DNA from: Bedellia somnulentella
Taxonomy: Eukaryota > Arthropoda > Insecta > Lepidoptera > Bedelliidae
Assembly (NCBI GenBank): GCA_963576735.1
Contig: OY755178.1
Span: forward strand, 17,856,001 to 17,920,000
Length of the DNA stretch: 64,000 bases
Reading direction: 5' to 3'
Part shown: positions 41,501 to 52,700 of the stretch, one piece after another
Layout of the letters: the number at the start of each line of letters is the position of its first letter
How positions within the stretch are numbered: position 1 is the stretch's first letter
Notes under the pieces: model-generated
What the model was told of the DNA's origin: nothing
Database searches by the model: none
Seen by the model: only the letters and a program-made list of their open reading frames with translations
Made by a program: the position numbers and the translations under genes

Positions 41501-44500
41501 CCCGGTTTGCCAGGATCACATCAATTAGGTCATCTGCCGTGCAGTCTTCGCGGAATAGCACCTGGGGATAACAATTATTACGGATTGTGTAGTCTATTTA
41601 TTTATTTATTTTATTTATTTATTTAAAGCCAACCAACAGTTCAAGAACAGAAATATCACATACATAAAAACAGGTATATACAGCTGGTCCTTAAACCAAT
41701 TACAGGTCAGCATATGAAATACAATTTCGATAATTACATACATTAAATTTTTAGTTATTTTTTAGTCTATACAGATATGCATATAGCCTTCGATCATCAT
41801 TTATATCAAAGACACCAACAAAGCACGAAAATCGGCCCGGCCAAACAGCGCTTTTTTATTTGGTAAGCACTGTTTCACTGACAGCCGCGTGCTAGATCTT
41901 GCAATAAATAATAGGTCTTAAGAAAATGCGGTAAGGTCGATAATTGTAGAAAAATAAATATTTAACCGTCAAACAGTCTTGTCATTCTCGCGGTCCCTTT
42001 TGTGCGTTGAATTTGTATGGAGTGCGGCATCTTTCGTATGTATATGATCAAAGCATATGGCATATAACTATTTTTACAAGACTTAAAATGGTACGATTTT
42101 TAGCATTCTATGAAAATAAATTTTAAACGGCCGAGTATTTTAGATAAATTGTGCCCGCGGTTCTACAAAGGTAGGACTAAGGTCATTTGCTAAATTTCGA
42201 GTAACTCTGGTTGATCTTTCAGTGCTTACACAGCCTATCTAAACAACCAACATATCCAATAACAGCTAGGCGGATTTGTCTGAACTTATTACTTTATTTT
42301 AATATTTAATTCGATGATAGCTAGGAAAACTAAAAGTGCTAACAGACGATCAAAAATGTACGGCGCGCACCAGTGTTTGTGGTACGGGCCGTACCAAAAA
42401 CGAACGTGTGTAGCGTGGTTCGCCGCACATTATTAATATTGGTGCGGGCTGGTTCGAAGCGCTTGCGCATCGAACACGCTTACGTACGTGGTACGCTCCG
42501 TACCAATCCGATCGTGTGGACGGCGCACCGCACCATTTTTCAGTCCAGTCGCCTGTCGCCTTTGTGCTACCGTACGCGCAACACGTCACGACGTATTTCA
42601 ATAATGGATTCCGAGCAACAACGTAATGAAGATATTTTTAACACGGAAAAAAAGCTATTATAGATTTATTAGATTTAGATAAAGACTTTCCATGTTTGTG
42701 GGATACGGCGCATACTCTGTATTGTAATATAACTCACAACAAAATGCTGAGTCAGGTGCTCTTTTGTTGCTGACGTAAGCCATGACATGAAAAGAAAACC
42801 AATTTTTGTTTGTTTTGTTTAATTTTATTTTACTTTTTTTTAAAATCAATTTTGTACTTTTTTTTTGTAATTTCTGTATGTGTTTTGTGTATTTTTTGTT
42901 AGTCAGAAACAAATAAAAATCTCTCTTTTCTTTTTTTAATAAAGAGGCATGAAACCAAGCATTCCAAATCCTATTAGAAAAATGGAAGACAGTCACAGCT
43001 TCTCGCATAACTGTATCGGATTTAGTTATATGTGGTTTCACAAGATCTAACAATTCATGGTATACTTCGGAACTCATTCGAAGATATATACGAAAATCTT
43101 CATCATCGAGATCTCTTATGAGATTCATATGACTGTATTGTTGTCTGTTTTTGAGATAAAATTTTGCCCATTCTTTTCTTTTTTTTTGGGTATGTGATGG
43201 CGATGTTGCAACGATACTTGCCACCACTAATGCAACTTTGGCTTGTTTAGAGAGAATGGGCGGCATGTCGCGACGTCCTCACGCTAGCCACAATACGACT
43301 GGCCATCTGGAGTTCAGTGAACCGCACGGTGCGATGGTGCGGGCCGTACAGCGCGATCGTCTGTAGGCTAGAGCGCACCGCACAGTGCGATGGTGCGGGC
43401 CGTACATGTTCGATCGTCTGTAGGCTAGAGCACACCGCACAGTGCGATGGTGCGGGCCGTACATGTTCGATCGTCTGTAGGCTAGAGCGCACCGCACAGT
43501 GCGATGGTGCGGGCCGTACATGTTCGATCGTCTGTAGGCTAGAGCACACCGCACAGTGCGATGGTGCGGGCCGTACATGTTCGATCGTCTGTAGGCTAGA
43601 GCGCACCGCACAGTGCGATGGTGCGGGCCGTACATGTTCGATCGTCTGTAGGCTAGAGCGCACCGCACAGTGCGAAGGTGCGGGCCGTACATGTTCGATC
43701 GTCTGTAGGCTAGAGCGCACCGCACAGTGCGATGGTGCGCGCCGTACATGTTCGATCGTCTGTTAGCTCTTTAACTTGACATGATATTTTTAACGGAATA
43801 TGTGAGAATGAACTATGTTAGAAGTGAGATTTATACAAAGAGGAACTCACCTCAGCATTAAATATTTTATATTCATGCAATATCAACTGCACCATTTTCT
43901 CATCAACTTTTGTTAACTGGCACGTTGAGTTGAATGATAAACCACCTCCTTTCTTGGCCTGAAATTATAACAGAAAGAGTAATTAATAATTTTACATAAA
44001 GAAGTGTAAAATACTCTCGTTTATACGATAGCGGCTTAAGCTGCGCACTTGATGACACTTAAGATAGTGATAGTGACCCACATCACGGTATCAAAGCGTT
44101 TCGAAGATAACTACAAAACTTGGTTGGAGCACGAGGTGTACCGAGTAAAGTTTTACATAGAAATAAGTAAAATCTATAATTTTTAGGGTTCCGTACGTCT
44201 GAATACAAAAACGGAACCCTTATAGGATCACTCGTGTGTCTGTCCGTCCGTCGCTTACAGTCAATTATCTCCGAATATATTAGACCGATTAAGTTGAAAT
44301 TTGGTACACATATCAATTCCTGTGACCCAAACACAGAGGTGTGACGTGAGCAGATGAAATCTTTATATGGGGGGTCATTTTTGGAGGGGAAGGGGAAAAT
44401 TAAAAAAAAAACTGTATCGTGCGTGTGGCATATCAAATAAAAGGTCTTGTTGAAAAGATCATAAATGTATTTTTTTGTTATTTTAAAATAAAAAGTTTCC

Positions 44501-47500
44501 AAGTTATTCAAGAAAATAGACGAAAATTGACCATTCCCCCCCCCTTATCTCCGAAACTACTGAACCTAAAATTTTGAAAAAAATACAGAAATTAGTTTTC
44601 TTCTTATAGATTTTTGGAAAACCTATAAGAAGTCCATAGTAATATCCCTCTCCAATAAGGTACCATTCATACTTTTTTTTAGTTACCACAAACAAATTTG
44701 GGTCAGATTTAAAAAAACATGACAGGTAACATCGTACGGAACCCTCTTCACGCGAGTTCAACTCGCACTTGTTTATAAAGTATTTTATGCCGTATTAAAA
44801 GCCAATGCTTATGAAATGTGTGCTAGATTTGGCCATTAGTCTAATAAGAGTTAGATATGATCTAAAATCGTTTGAATAAAAGAATAACTGAAACGGGTGA
44901 AATCATTTGTACCAAAAAACCTGAAATCATTAACATTTTAGATATTTTTGTAGCATACCTAGATCTAACTCCATCCTCGTAAATCCCCGTGTACAAATAA
45001 ATTTATAGCAGTAAGACCTGACTTTTTAACTACATAGATAGAGTAACTACCTAATATACTTACCTAAGTACAAATTTTGAATTCCTCATTTACCCAGTAG
45101 TTTTTTTTACATAGTAATTTACTTCTAAGATTGCCTTAAACCGACATCTGTTTGTCTCAGTCTGAAGCACTATTCTCGATTCGTACTTGGTATAGGGCAC
45201 AAAACACAGGACTTATAAGGCTATATAGGATGATGCACTCATAGTCCATAACCCATGTTAGTTTGGTTAGGTTGTCCACCATACAAATATGGCAATTCAT
45301 ATAAAAAAATAAAAAAACCAACCTTGAAATAAATATTAGGCTTAGGCTTATTCAGTCGGATGCCCACACTCTCTAACTCTTTTTCCAGGAGTTGCCGATG
45401 GACGTAAGGCTTTGTGGCGTCCAACATCATTACTACTAAGTCCGCAGTACGGGCTACAGCTATCACCTGAAAGATAATATAAAAAACAACATTATTACAT
45501 ACATACATATACTTACGGCTGTAAATCCTTAGAAGGGGTAGCCAGGGCTAAGGAACTAGAAGTCCCTCAACCACTCCTGGAAAGTTTAGTGGGGAAAAGA
45601 TGGTAAAATAAAGGTTGCTGGTGATGGGTCTCCAACCGCATCGCCCAAAAATCCCTTAACAGCCCCAATACTGTTAGTTGCCTCTTACGTACACCCATCG
45701 CAAGAAATGGGGTAGTGCCAAAGAAAAGAACCAAAAACAAAAGTAAATGATAATTACACCTCTATATTCATATGTTGTTATATGCCGATGCCGTGTAGTG
45801 TCGGCTTAGAATAGCACTACCCCATTTCTTCCGGTGGGTGTACGTAAGAGGCGACTAACGGTATCGGGGCTTTTAAGGGATTTTTGGGCGATGCGGTTGG
45901 AGACCCATCACCAACAACCTTTATTTTACCATCTTTTCCCCACTCAACTTTCCAAACGTGGCTGAGGAATTTCGAATTCCTTAGCTCTGGCTACCCCTTC
46001 TAGGGATTTATAGCCGTGAGTATATGTATGTATGTATGTATGTTATATGGGTCAAGATGAGATACTATACTATCTATTCCATCCCACTAGTTCACCCAAA
46101 CAAACTTACTATTTGAAAGCTCTAGATTAATTAATTAAATCAATATGTATACAAACAGCATTATAATAAAAATTATTTTTGGCTCCATTATCGGCCCAAT
46201 GATAGTCCACACAATATTTTTTTGAGTTTATGATAATTAAAAAAATATTTTGCATCCAAGTTAACAACATAAAAACTTAAAACATATTTTAAAAATTAAC
46301 AATACATAATAGTTCTCACCTGTCTACCTCTACCCTTGCCCTGGGCAGCTCCTTCAATGATACCTGGCAGATCCAGCAGTTGAATGTTAGCTCCGCGGTA
46401 CTCTATGACTCCGGGAATACATGTCAGGGTTGTGAACTCATAGCTGGCAGCTTCTGATTGAGTGTGTGTTAATGTTGATAGAAGCGTAGACTGAAATTAT
46501 ACAATATAATGGTCATTGCAACATTATTTTACAATTCTGAACTCTTTTATTTAATTTGGTATATATTCAGTCTAGAGTAAGATTTTATTGATACTTTCAA
46601 ATTAAGTGACACCCATTTGATAATAAGAAAAATATGATGATATATCTTGCCTGCCATCTTAACTCTAGAAAGATAATCAACGTCCGCGGGATGAACGCAA
46701 TTTTGAAATATCACTACCTCATTTTACTGGTAATTGGCAGGGAGCTGTCTTGCTCAGCCAACTCTGTCGTTGGTCTTAGCTACCTGGAGAAGGCTGCAGA
46801 ACAACGGTAAGCCCACACATTACCAAGATACTGATGTGTTGTACATCTTCAAGACATAAGATTATCTCTTGTGCAATTTTAATGAAATATATAAATCTTG
46901 TATTTTTTTGTTTATTAAACTTATTTCCAGGTATTTAATGACAATATTGCAATAGTAGTTCGAAGAACGTTGATCGTGGAAGAAATTGAATGTTTTATGT
47001 ACAAAAATGATGGCAATTTCATTATAGCCAATATGTAAAAAAACTCCTGAAAATGCTGATAAAAAGCAAGAAAAAGGGCTTGTTGTAAAAAAGAAAAGAT
47101 ATTGTGCATACTGACAGTCCAAAATAAAAAGAATGACTTAAATGGAATGTAAAATATGTAAAAAACTGGTTTGAGGAAATCATCAAAAAGATGTGTGTAA
47201 GAAATGTGTCTTGTATTATTATACAATAGCTTTAGTTATGTAAAAAGATTGATAAGTATTTACACTTAATAAATAATACCATAAAAGTAGCTACAAATTG
47301 ATACTTTGAAAAAAATCAATGTGTGTAAGATGTTTCAGCCATTTTTGTTAACTTCTTCAACAAGTTTGTTTTTATTTTCTAGTTTCAAAATACAATAATA
47401 TTTTATTAAAATTCATTTTCTTTCTATAAAATTATAACTAAGTTAATTGTTAATACCCTGAAAACTGAAAAAAAATGTATTTATATTTATATAGCAGTCT

Positions 47501-48203
47501 ATGTACTATGTATGTCTCTGGAACATATGATTATTTGCAATGCCATTTAAAATATGATTATCTTTGTAGGGTTATTTTTCAAGCTAAGAATACAATAGAA
47601 TCTATTACAACAAGCTGTGTTTTTATCATTTATATTATATTATTTACCATTCTTTCTTCACTCAACTTCCAAAAGCTTTCAAAATAAATTTTTGATCCCA
47701 ATATTCTACTCATTTTAGTATTTTATTGCCAAAAGTTTAATATAGGTATTTTGACAAATGCAATACACCACAAATTTGAAAGCAAATAAAATACATCAAG
47801 CTGTTTGTAAGGTACATCTGTTGATATATTATGCATTCAACTTTTCATATTAGATATGAAAGTTAATTTGTGGAAGATACTTCACAAAATGTTGACTTAC
47901 CTTTCCTACAGATGGAAAGCCTATAAGAGCTACCCTAGCATCACCAGATTTCAGCACATCAAATCCTTCACCTTTTTCTCCTCCTTTTTTAGATGGTTCG
48001 AGTAACTGGGACCGGTATTTGGCAAGTTTTGCCTTGAGCAACCCCAAGTGATATTCGGTAGCTATAAATAAAAATATATTTAATATTCGAAAACAAGTAA
48101 TAAAGAATAATACAAACAAGCAACTTAAGTTAAATTTACCTTTGTTTTTCTGTGTTCTTGCAATTTCCTTCTCGATTTCAGATATTTTCTCCAAGATACC
48201 CAT
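38356..48203 (-). CDS. DRG2: DRG2 (developmentally regulated GTP-binding protein 2), 8 exons, 364 aa
   Basis: Exons 48203-48140, 48061-47901, 46490-46320, 45466-45323, 43958-43851, 41561-41404, 40775-40649 and 38517-38356 give 364 residues, the same length as human DRG2. DRG2 is a cytosolic OBG-type GTPase that pairs with a DFRP partner and acts around ribosomes. Motifs: start [20 protein letters not shown] (the DRG2 rather than DRG1 N-terminus), P-loop GFPSVGKST (69-77), G3 DLPGIIEGA (115-123), G4 NKID (246-249), then a C-terminal TGS domain (about 289-364) ending [10 protein letters not shown]. All phases agree. Intron 6 contains a second, truncated copy of exon 6; other introns hold SINEs, a Harbinger derivative and a foldback repeat. 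Confidence 0.96.
38544..38900 (-). mobile_element. SINE-B, full length with 10-bp target-site duplication
   Basis: TCTATTTATA at 38534-38543 and 38901-38910. The head on the minus strand reads GATAGCTCAACGGGTAGAAC, then GTTCAAATCCCGGG: clear tRNA A and B boxes. It lies in DRG2 intron 7. Confidence 0.92.
39770..39990. repeat. Interspersed repeat remnant with GACA tail
   Basis: ACCAAGTTTCGTTAAAATCC, then GTCGAGTAGTTTTTG and a CGACAGACAGACAGACA tail resemble a decayed dispersed repeat. The family is not identified. Confidence 0.4.
40120..40356 (-). repeat. SINE-A with small internal deletion
   Basis: ACATATACTCACGGC to AAGCCGATACTACACAG. The core GCGGTTGGAGACC is deleted. It lies in DRG2 intron 7. 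Confidence 0.78.
40370..40465 (-). repeat. RTE-like LINE tail scrap
   Basis: ACATATACTCACGCCATT, TTCCCATCGGGGTAGG, then the complement of the DRTKWRSI coding end. Confidence 0.7.
40649..40775 (-). CDS. DRG2: DRG2 exon 7
   Basis: Acceptor TTTCAG, donor [22 protein letters not shown] to LILRK. Confidence 0.95.
40830..40950 (+). repeat. SINE-A 5' half, next to exon 6'
   Basis: AGCTTAGAATAGCACTGCC to GGGCGATGCGGTTATAG; about 45 bp from the duplicated exon. Confidence 0.7.
40993..41108 (-). other. DRG2: Duplicated, 5'-shortened copy of DRG2 exon 6 (exon 6')
   Basis: 116 bp match the last 116 bp of exon 6 ([13 protein letters not shown] to HSVVV), with five base differences, all synonymous. The donor CAG|GTAAT is kept at the same place, and the base pair before the copy is AG, a possible acceptor. 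The missing part is the first 42 nt, exactly 14 codons, so inclusion in place of exon 6 would stay in frame. It is flanked by SINE-A pieces in opposite orientations. It could be an alternative exon, a recent exon duplication or an assembly duplicate of a second allele. Confidence 0.8.
41125..41368 (-). repeat. SINE-A, other side of exon 6'
   Basis: AAACTCACAACTATAATT to CTTAACCGACACTACACATC, a diverged full-length reverse copy starting about 17 bp from exon 6'. Confidence 0.72.
41404..41561 (-). CDS. DRG2: DRG2 exon 6
   Basis: Acceptor CCCCAG, donor CAG|GTTAGT. Residues 217-268 with NKID; ends in phase 2. Confidence 0.95.
41590..41960 (-). repeat. LINE 3'-end remnant in DRG2 intron 5
   Basis: An ATTT repeat tail followed by AAAGCCAACCAACAGTTC and decayed sequence; the family is not determined. 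Confidence 0.35.
42960..43266 (-). pseudogene. HARBI1-like transposase, N-terminal remnant
   Basis: Starting at 43266: [20 protein letters not shown], then [40 protein letters not shown] and [16 protein letters not shown]. This is the usual N-terminal helical region of PIF/Harbinger nucleases. The frame then runs into unrelated antisense sequence, so no catalytic residues remain. Confidence 0.75.
43330..43767. repeat. 57-bp tandem array of a Harbinger end, eight CGATCGTCTGT motifs
   Basis: The unit GATGGTGCGGGCCGTACATG-TTCGATCGTCTGTAGGCTAGAGC-GCACCGCACAGTGC repeats with period 57. A GAGCGCACC/GAGCACACC alternation in the first four units suggests 114-bp pairs. The last unit becomes the true terminus (GTCTGTTAGC). 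The period is divisible by 3, so long spurious frames open on both strands. Confidence 0.9.
43851..43958 (-). CDS. DRG2: DRG2 exon 5
   Basis: Acceptor TTTCAG, donor GAG|GTGAG. 36 codons, [12 protein letters not shown] to YKIFNAE; phase 0 at both ends. Confidence 0.95.
44185..44745. repeat. AGGGTTCCGTACG-ended inverted-repeat element
   Basis: AGGGTTCCGTACG at the left and CGTACGGAACCCT at the right are perfect 13-bp inverted ends. Inside is a GTCTGTCCGTCCGTCG run. This resembles a dispersed repeat common in insects. It lies in DRG2 intron 4. No intact ORF. Confidence 0.65.
45323..45466 (-). CDS. DRG2: DRG2 exon 4
   Basis: Acceptor TTTCAG, donor AAG|GTTGG. It encodes [14 protein letters not shown] to NIYFK. 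Confidence 0.95.
45497..45718 (-). repeat. SINE-A, left member of inverted pair
   Basis: ACATATACTTACGGCTGTAA to AGAAATGGGGTAGTGCC; the head is truncated. It lies in DRG2 intron 3. Confidence 0.8.
45788..46054 (+). repeat. SINE-A, right member of inverted pair, near consensus
   Basis: GCCGTGTAGTGTCGGCTTAG through GGCGACTAACGG, GCGGTTGGAGACC and TAGCCGTGAGTATATG with a long TATG tail; one of the best-preserved copies. Confidence 0.85.
46320..46490 (-). CDS. DRG2: DRG2 exon 3
   Basis: Acceptor TTTCAG, donor CAG|GTGAG. It encodes STLLSTLTH to GKGRGRQ, including G3. Confidence 0.95.
46500..47840. other. DRG2 intron 2, nothing recognised
   Basis: AT-rich intron sequence without family-like repeats or coding signals. 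Confidence 0.4.
47901..48061 (-). CDS. DRG2: DRG2 exon 2
   Basis: Acceptor TTTATAG, donor AAG|GTAAG. It ends in the P-loop lysine (GFPSVGK). Confidence 0.95.
48140..48203 (-). CDS. DRG2: DRG2 exon 1
   Basis: From the ATG at 48203 to AAAG|GTAAAT. Residues 1-21 plus one base. Confidence 0.94.
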
Positions 48204-48837
48204 TTTATTTTGTTACACGTAAACAAAGGCTACGGGAAACTAAGCGCTACTAACTTACATAAATATAAAGGTTAATAATTATATGCTACACAACCATTTC
48301 TAATATTACTTGCAGAACTATTATTAATCAATAAACTAATTAGAATTATAATTTTTCACCAGTTGCACTTAAAGTAGAAATTAGGTTAGAAAATTAGTCG
48401 GTGTTGCTAAGTCAAACCAAACTAGAGTTTTTTAAATTATTGTCACAGAGTATAAAAAAAAACCTATGATTGCCGCCAAGGAAATTATTATTAGAGTTTT
48501 TGGTACGAAGTTCGAATAACATAAATCGGTGTATAATAAATAATTATAACTGGGGCTTCAATGCAAATTGCGTTTGAATTAAATTTGGCTAATCAAGTTA
48601 GTTAAACCTCAGTCTCCTTACTTTCTGTGCAGTCAGTTTTAAGATTTAAGCCGCACTCTAAATAAGAAACCATTAACTTTTTTCTATTGCCTTCAGTGAG
48701 AAAATTATTTTTCGGTGATTATTCGATAATGGTAGGTTTGATCACGACATGCGACCCCTTACTACACTATGTAATGTCCACTGGATTAATTTGTTTGAAA
48801 TCGGTCGATCCTCGAGCCGTTTCAGAGGAGTTCGATC

Positions 48838-49000
48838 ACTGACGACGTCCGTGGCCGAGTAGTTAGGTAGGAGACTAGCTTCTGGTTCTGGGTCCAGAGG
48901 CTGCAGGATTGAACCCCGCTGAGAGCAACAGTTATGTACATTTATGTGATGAGAAAAATTAAAGTTTCTTAGGCTTTGATGTTTTTTATATGTGTATTAT
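48838..49000 (+). repeat. tRNA-derived SINE of a third type (SINE-C), single copy
   Basis: CGTGGCCGAGTAGTTAGG (A-box region, Leu/Ser-tRNA-like) and GCAGGATTGAACCCCGC (B box) are followed by CAACAGTTATGTACATTTAT and an AT-rich tail. It lies upstream of DRG2. Confidence 0.65.
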
Positions 49001-49069
49001 TAATGTAGTGTTAAATATATTCTACGATCCCACAATACAAGGTCATTAAGTTGTACTTAGTTTGGGGCT

Positions 49070-49260
49070 TATGGTGTGCTTAGAATAGCAATCACTCTTT
49101 CTATCCCACGGATTTCATAAGAGCTGACTAATTTTATTAGAGGTTTTGAGCTTTTCTGAGTTTTTGGTTGGCGCTACTGCTAACTTTTAAACTTTTAACA
49201 GAGGAATTTTTAACTCTAAAGCTCTAGCTACTTGTTTTTGGGATTTCTAGCTTTGTATAT
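49070..49260 (+). repeat. SINE-A, diverged
   Basis: GTGCTTAGAATAGCAATCAC and GCTCTAGCTACTTGTTTTTG landmarks. The Gypsy element begins 11 bp later. Confidence 0.5.
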
Positions 49261-49270
49261 ACGAAGGTAG

Positions 49271-49673
49271 TGTTAGAAAATAGTCCATTTGCAACTTTAA
49301 ACTGTCTCAAAAACGAATTCAAATGAGCTATATTGGGTTCAAAATGAATTAAAGTATAAAATTAGTGGCCAGTTTCCGTTTGAAAAGAATGAATCTAAAT
49401 GTATTTCAAAACTCTCGCTTGCGGCGCCACTTTCGCGTGTTTTTTTTGGTGGTAGGGAAGTGGCGGGGGAAGGACGAAATGACAGCTGTCTTGAGGCAGG
49501 CAAAGCGGCATGGCTGGCATTCGTACTGAGTCTCTCAAACAAACCAGTCGTTACCATTAGTTTAAATATTATATTAAGTAATAATTGTGATTTCGTAGAA
49601 GAAAATAAATAGCAGAACAATATTATTCAGTTTTATTTTTAGAGTCGTTCCTAAAAGGTCAGTTATTTTAATA
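49271..49673 (+). repeat. 5' LTR (403 bp)
   Basis: It starts TGTTAGAAAATAGTCC and ends GTTATTTTAATA. It contains a TATA-like AAGTATAAAAT and an AATAAA at 49604. The sequence is the same as the 3' LTR except for a 22-bp gap. Confidence 0.88.
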
Positions 49674-49721
49674 GTTCAGAAGTGTTACGACTGTTAAATC
49701 GCCCACTGGTCTACAATAAAA

Positions 49722-52700
49722 ATGACTGATACAAACGATAGACTACTAAGGTTGACACCACCGTTACCAGGCATAGCCACGGGAATAACGACGATTAGGA
49801 GAGAGGGTACCTCATCGCTAGGTGTGACTCTTAGTCAATCCGTCAATCGGGACAAATCGAGATCAAGGCCCGTAAGGAACAGTAACGTATCCGATTCGGA
49901 TACGAGCCTTCGAAGATCAAGATCAAGATCAAGAATGCGACGAACCAAAAGATCGTCGAGGCGTAGATATAAATCCCGAAGGCAGTATCGAACAAATCAT
50001 CGACGTGATGACCGTACCAACAAACGAAAGCGACGCCATAGCACTAGCAGTAGTGACAATAGCAGACTGTCACAATCTCCAGCTCACAAGCGCCGTAGAC
50101 ATGAAAGTCTTTCTTCTGAGAGGTCAATTTCAAGCCAGTTCTCTTCAAGCGGTTCGTCTCGTCAGTCTCACCATCATTCTACTCAGCGTACCAGACATCG
50201 CAACCGATCTGCTACAAAAAAACCTGATGAAGATAGTTCTATGATAGAAAAATTCATCGATGCATTGAATGGTCGTGGATCTAATGCATTCATTGGTTCG
50301 CAAAATGTCCTATCTAATTTTGATCCGTCAAAAAAAGCGCAAACTGTCAAATCATGGATACGTAAGGTTAACGAAACTGCAAAAATATATAATTGGAGTG
50401 AGAAGCAGATCATCTTCTATGCTCTTCCCAAATTGTCTGGATTAGCTAAGAAATGGTACGAGGGGCTTTCATCTGTCAAGTATAGCTGGAAGGAGTGGCA
50501 GCGAAAACTTATTAAATGTTTCCCAGATAATCGCAACTACGCCGATAAACTAAACGAAATGTTAGATCGCAAGAGCCAAAGAGATGAATCTCTTGAAGAA
50601 TACTTTTATGACAAATGTAAATTGGTTAACTGTTGTAAAATCAAAGGGAAAGATGCTGTAGACTGCATAATACAAGGAATTTATGACCATAATATTAAAT
50701 TGAATGCACAAGGATGCGGTTTTCGAGATCCTGCCAAACTATTAAGATTTCTGAGAAGTATTTCAATGAAAAACTCGAAAGAGACGAAAAGGATGCCGCG
50801 AATAGCTCCATTAAATGAAAGGAGTAAAATACCTGAATCAACCAGAACTCTTAGACCCACGAATGTAGTAAACAATAACCGACCACCAAGATGCTTTAAC
50901 TGTTCTGAATTGGGGCACACTGTCCCAAAATGTACCAAGGAATTGCAAAAGTGTACGAGGTGTCAACGAATGGGACATATAATTGATTTCTGCAGACGTG
51001 TACCTACCTCATCAACAAACTATGGGATACCACCAAAAGGGGTGAACCAAATTTCGGCTCAAGAAAATTCGCAAGGTTTGTACTATAAAACCATTCAAGT
51101 AGATGGAGTCAAAAGAACATCGTTCATAGATTTTGGGTGCGAATGTTCACTTATCAAAGATAGTATTGCTAAATTGTCTGGTTTTGAGTTGTTTCATGAT
51201 AAATTACCAGTACTTAAAGGTTTTGGTTTTGGAAGCGTACAGCCCCTTGGTAGAGTATCATTCGAAATCATTTTGCACTATGTAAAAACTAAATTAGAGG
51301 CGTTTGTTGTAAATGACAATTTACTTACTACCGATTTATTAATCGGCCAAAATCTAACGGAATTGCCAGAAGTAGTAGTATACAAAACAGCAACGCAACT
51401 AGTCTTGTACTCTAATAAAGCTGACCTAGACAAAGTAAGACTCTTCTGTTCTGAACCTGTTTCCCTGCTTGGGTTAAGCTGTGTAACCGTACAATGTGAT
51501 GGTGACTTCACTGGATTTATTCATTTACCTGGGAATACATCACTAGAACCTGGTAAAGAACTCATGGTGCCACAAGGTGCATATTTAATAAAGAATGGAC
51601 GGGGTCGTATAATTATTATAAACATTTCTGGAGAGACAATCAACATCGAGAAAGGGAGACTACTAGCTAGAGCTCTTTTAATTTCACTTCCGACTGACAT
51701 TGAAAGCTTGCCTTGTCAACAAGTCAATGTACGTAAAATTGTGCTAAACTCAAATGATAAACAATCGCAAAATCATAAGAAATTACCAATCACACTTGAT
51801 ATGGTAAAAGTAGGTGCAGACGTGACATTGGACCAGCGCGAACGTTTAGTAGAATTGATAAATGAGTATCGCGATTGTTTTGCCTTGGATACAAATGAGT
51901 TAGGCACAACGAATATAACCGAAATGCACATCAAATTAAATGACGAAAGCCCCGTAGCATACAAACCATATAGATTACCTTTTAGTGAGAGAATCGTCGT
52001 AAGGAATCTAATTAACAATTTACTGGAAAATAAAATAGTTTGCGAATCAAATTCAGCTTACGCCAGCCCTATTGTCTTGGTTAAAAAGAAAAATGATGAG
52101 TACCGTCTTTGTGTCGACTATAGGGCTCTGAATAAAAAGACCGTTAAAGACTCTTATCCCATGCCTGTGATAGATGACCAACTAGATCGGTTAAACGGAA
52201 AAAAATATTTTACTAGCCTTGATTTAAAATCGGGCTATTATCAGGTACCAATGGCAGAGGACTCAAAGCACTTAACAGCATTTGTTACACCAGATGGCCA
52301 TTACGAGTACACAAGAATGCCTTTTGGACTCGTTAATGCACCAGCCGTATTTCAACACATGATTAATAAAGCCCTTGGAAAAGACAGATACGAGCTAGCT
52401 ATGCCGTATATGGATGATTTATTGTCTCCGGCAGCCACCATAGAGGAAGGGCTAACAAAGTTACGGAGGATTTTCAAATCCTTAAAACAAGCCAAGCTTA
52501 CGCTTAATCTAGAGAAATGTGTGTTCTTTGAAACTTCTCTTAATTATTTAGGATATGAGATTTCGGAAGAAGGTATAAGACCAGGGAAAAAGAAAACAGA
52601 AGCCGTCGCTTTGTTTCCTACACCCATAAACGTACACATGGTCCGACAATTTGTCGGGTTAGCTAGTTTCTTCAGGCGGTTCATACCCAATTTTGCTACT

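Larger units (their letters stand above)
42338..43767. mobile_element. PIF/Harbinger deletion derivative with amplified right terminus
   Basis: The left end GCTAACAGACGATCAAAAAT and the right end CGATCGTCTGTTAGC are inverted, and similarity extends inward to GTACGGCGCGCAC. The interior keeps the start of a small MADF-like protein on the plus strand ([17 protein letters not shown], then in a shifted frame [15 protein letters not shown]). On the minus strand it keeps the N-terminus of a HARBI1-like transposase. The DDE domain is gone. The right third is a tandem array of 57-bp units. It lies in DRG2 intron 5. I could not define a clean target duplication. Confidence 0.78.

Noticed and set aside
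43247..43766. Long overlapping open frames of about 150 residues on both strands
   Set aside because: They are created by the 57-bp tandem array, whose period is divisible by three; no gene signature.
43330..43767. CRISPR-like array
   Set aside because: Units are contiguous near-identical 57-mers without variable spacers, in a eukaryotic transposon.
49674..49721. Primer-binding site CAGAAGTG resembling a Leu-tRNA primer
   Set aside because: Only eight bases after the 5' LTR fit; too short to assert without a tRNA comparison.
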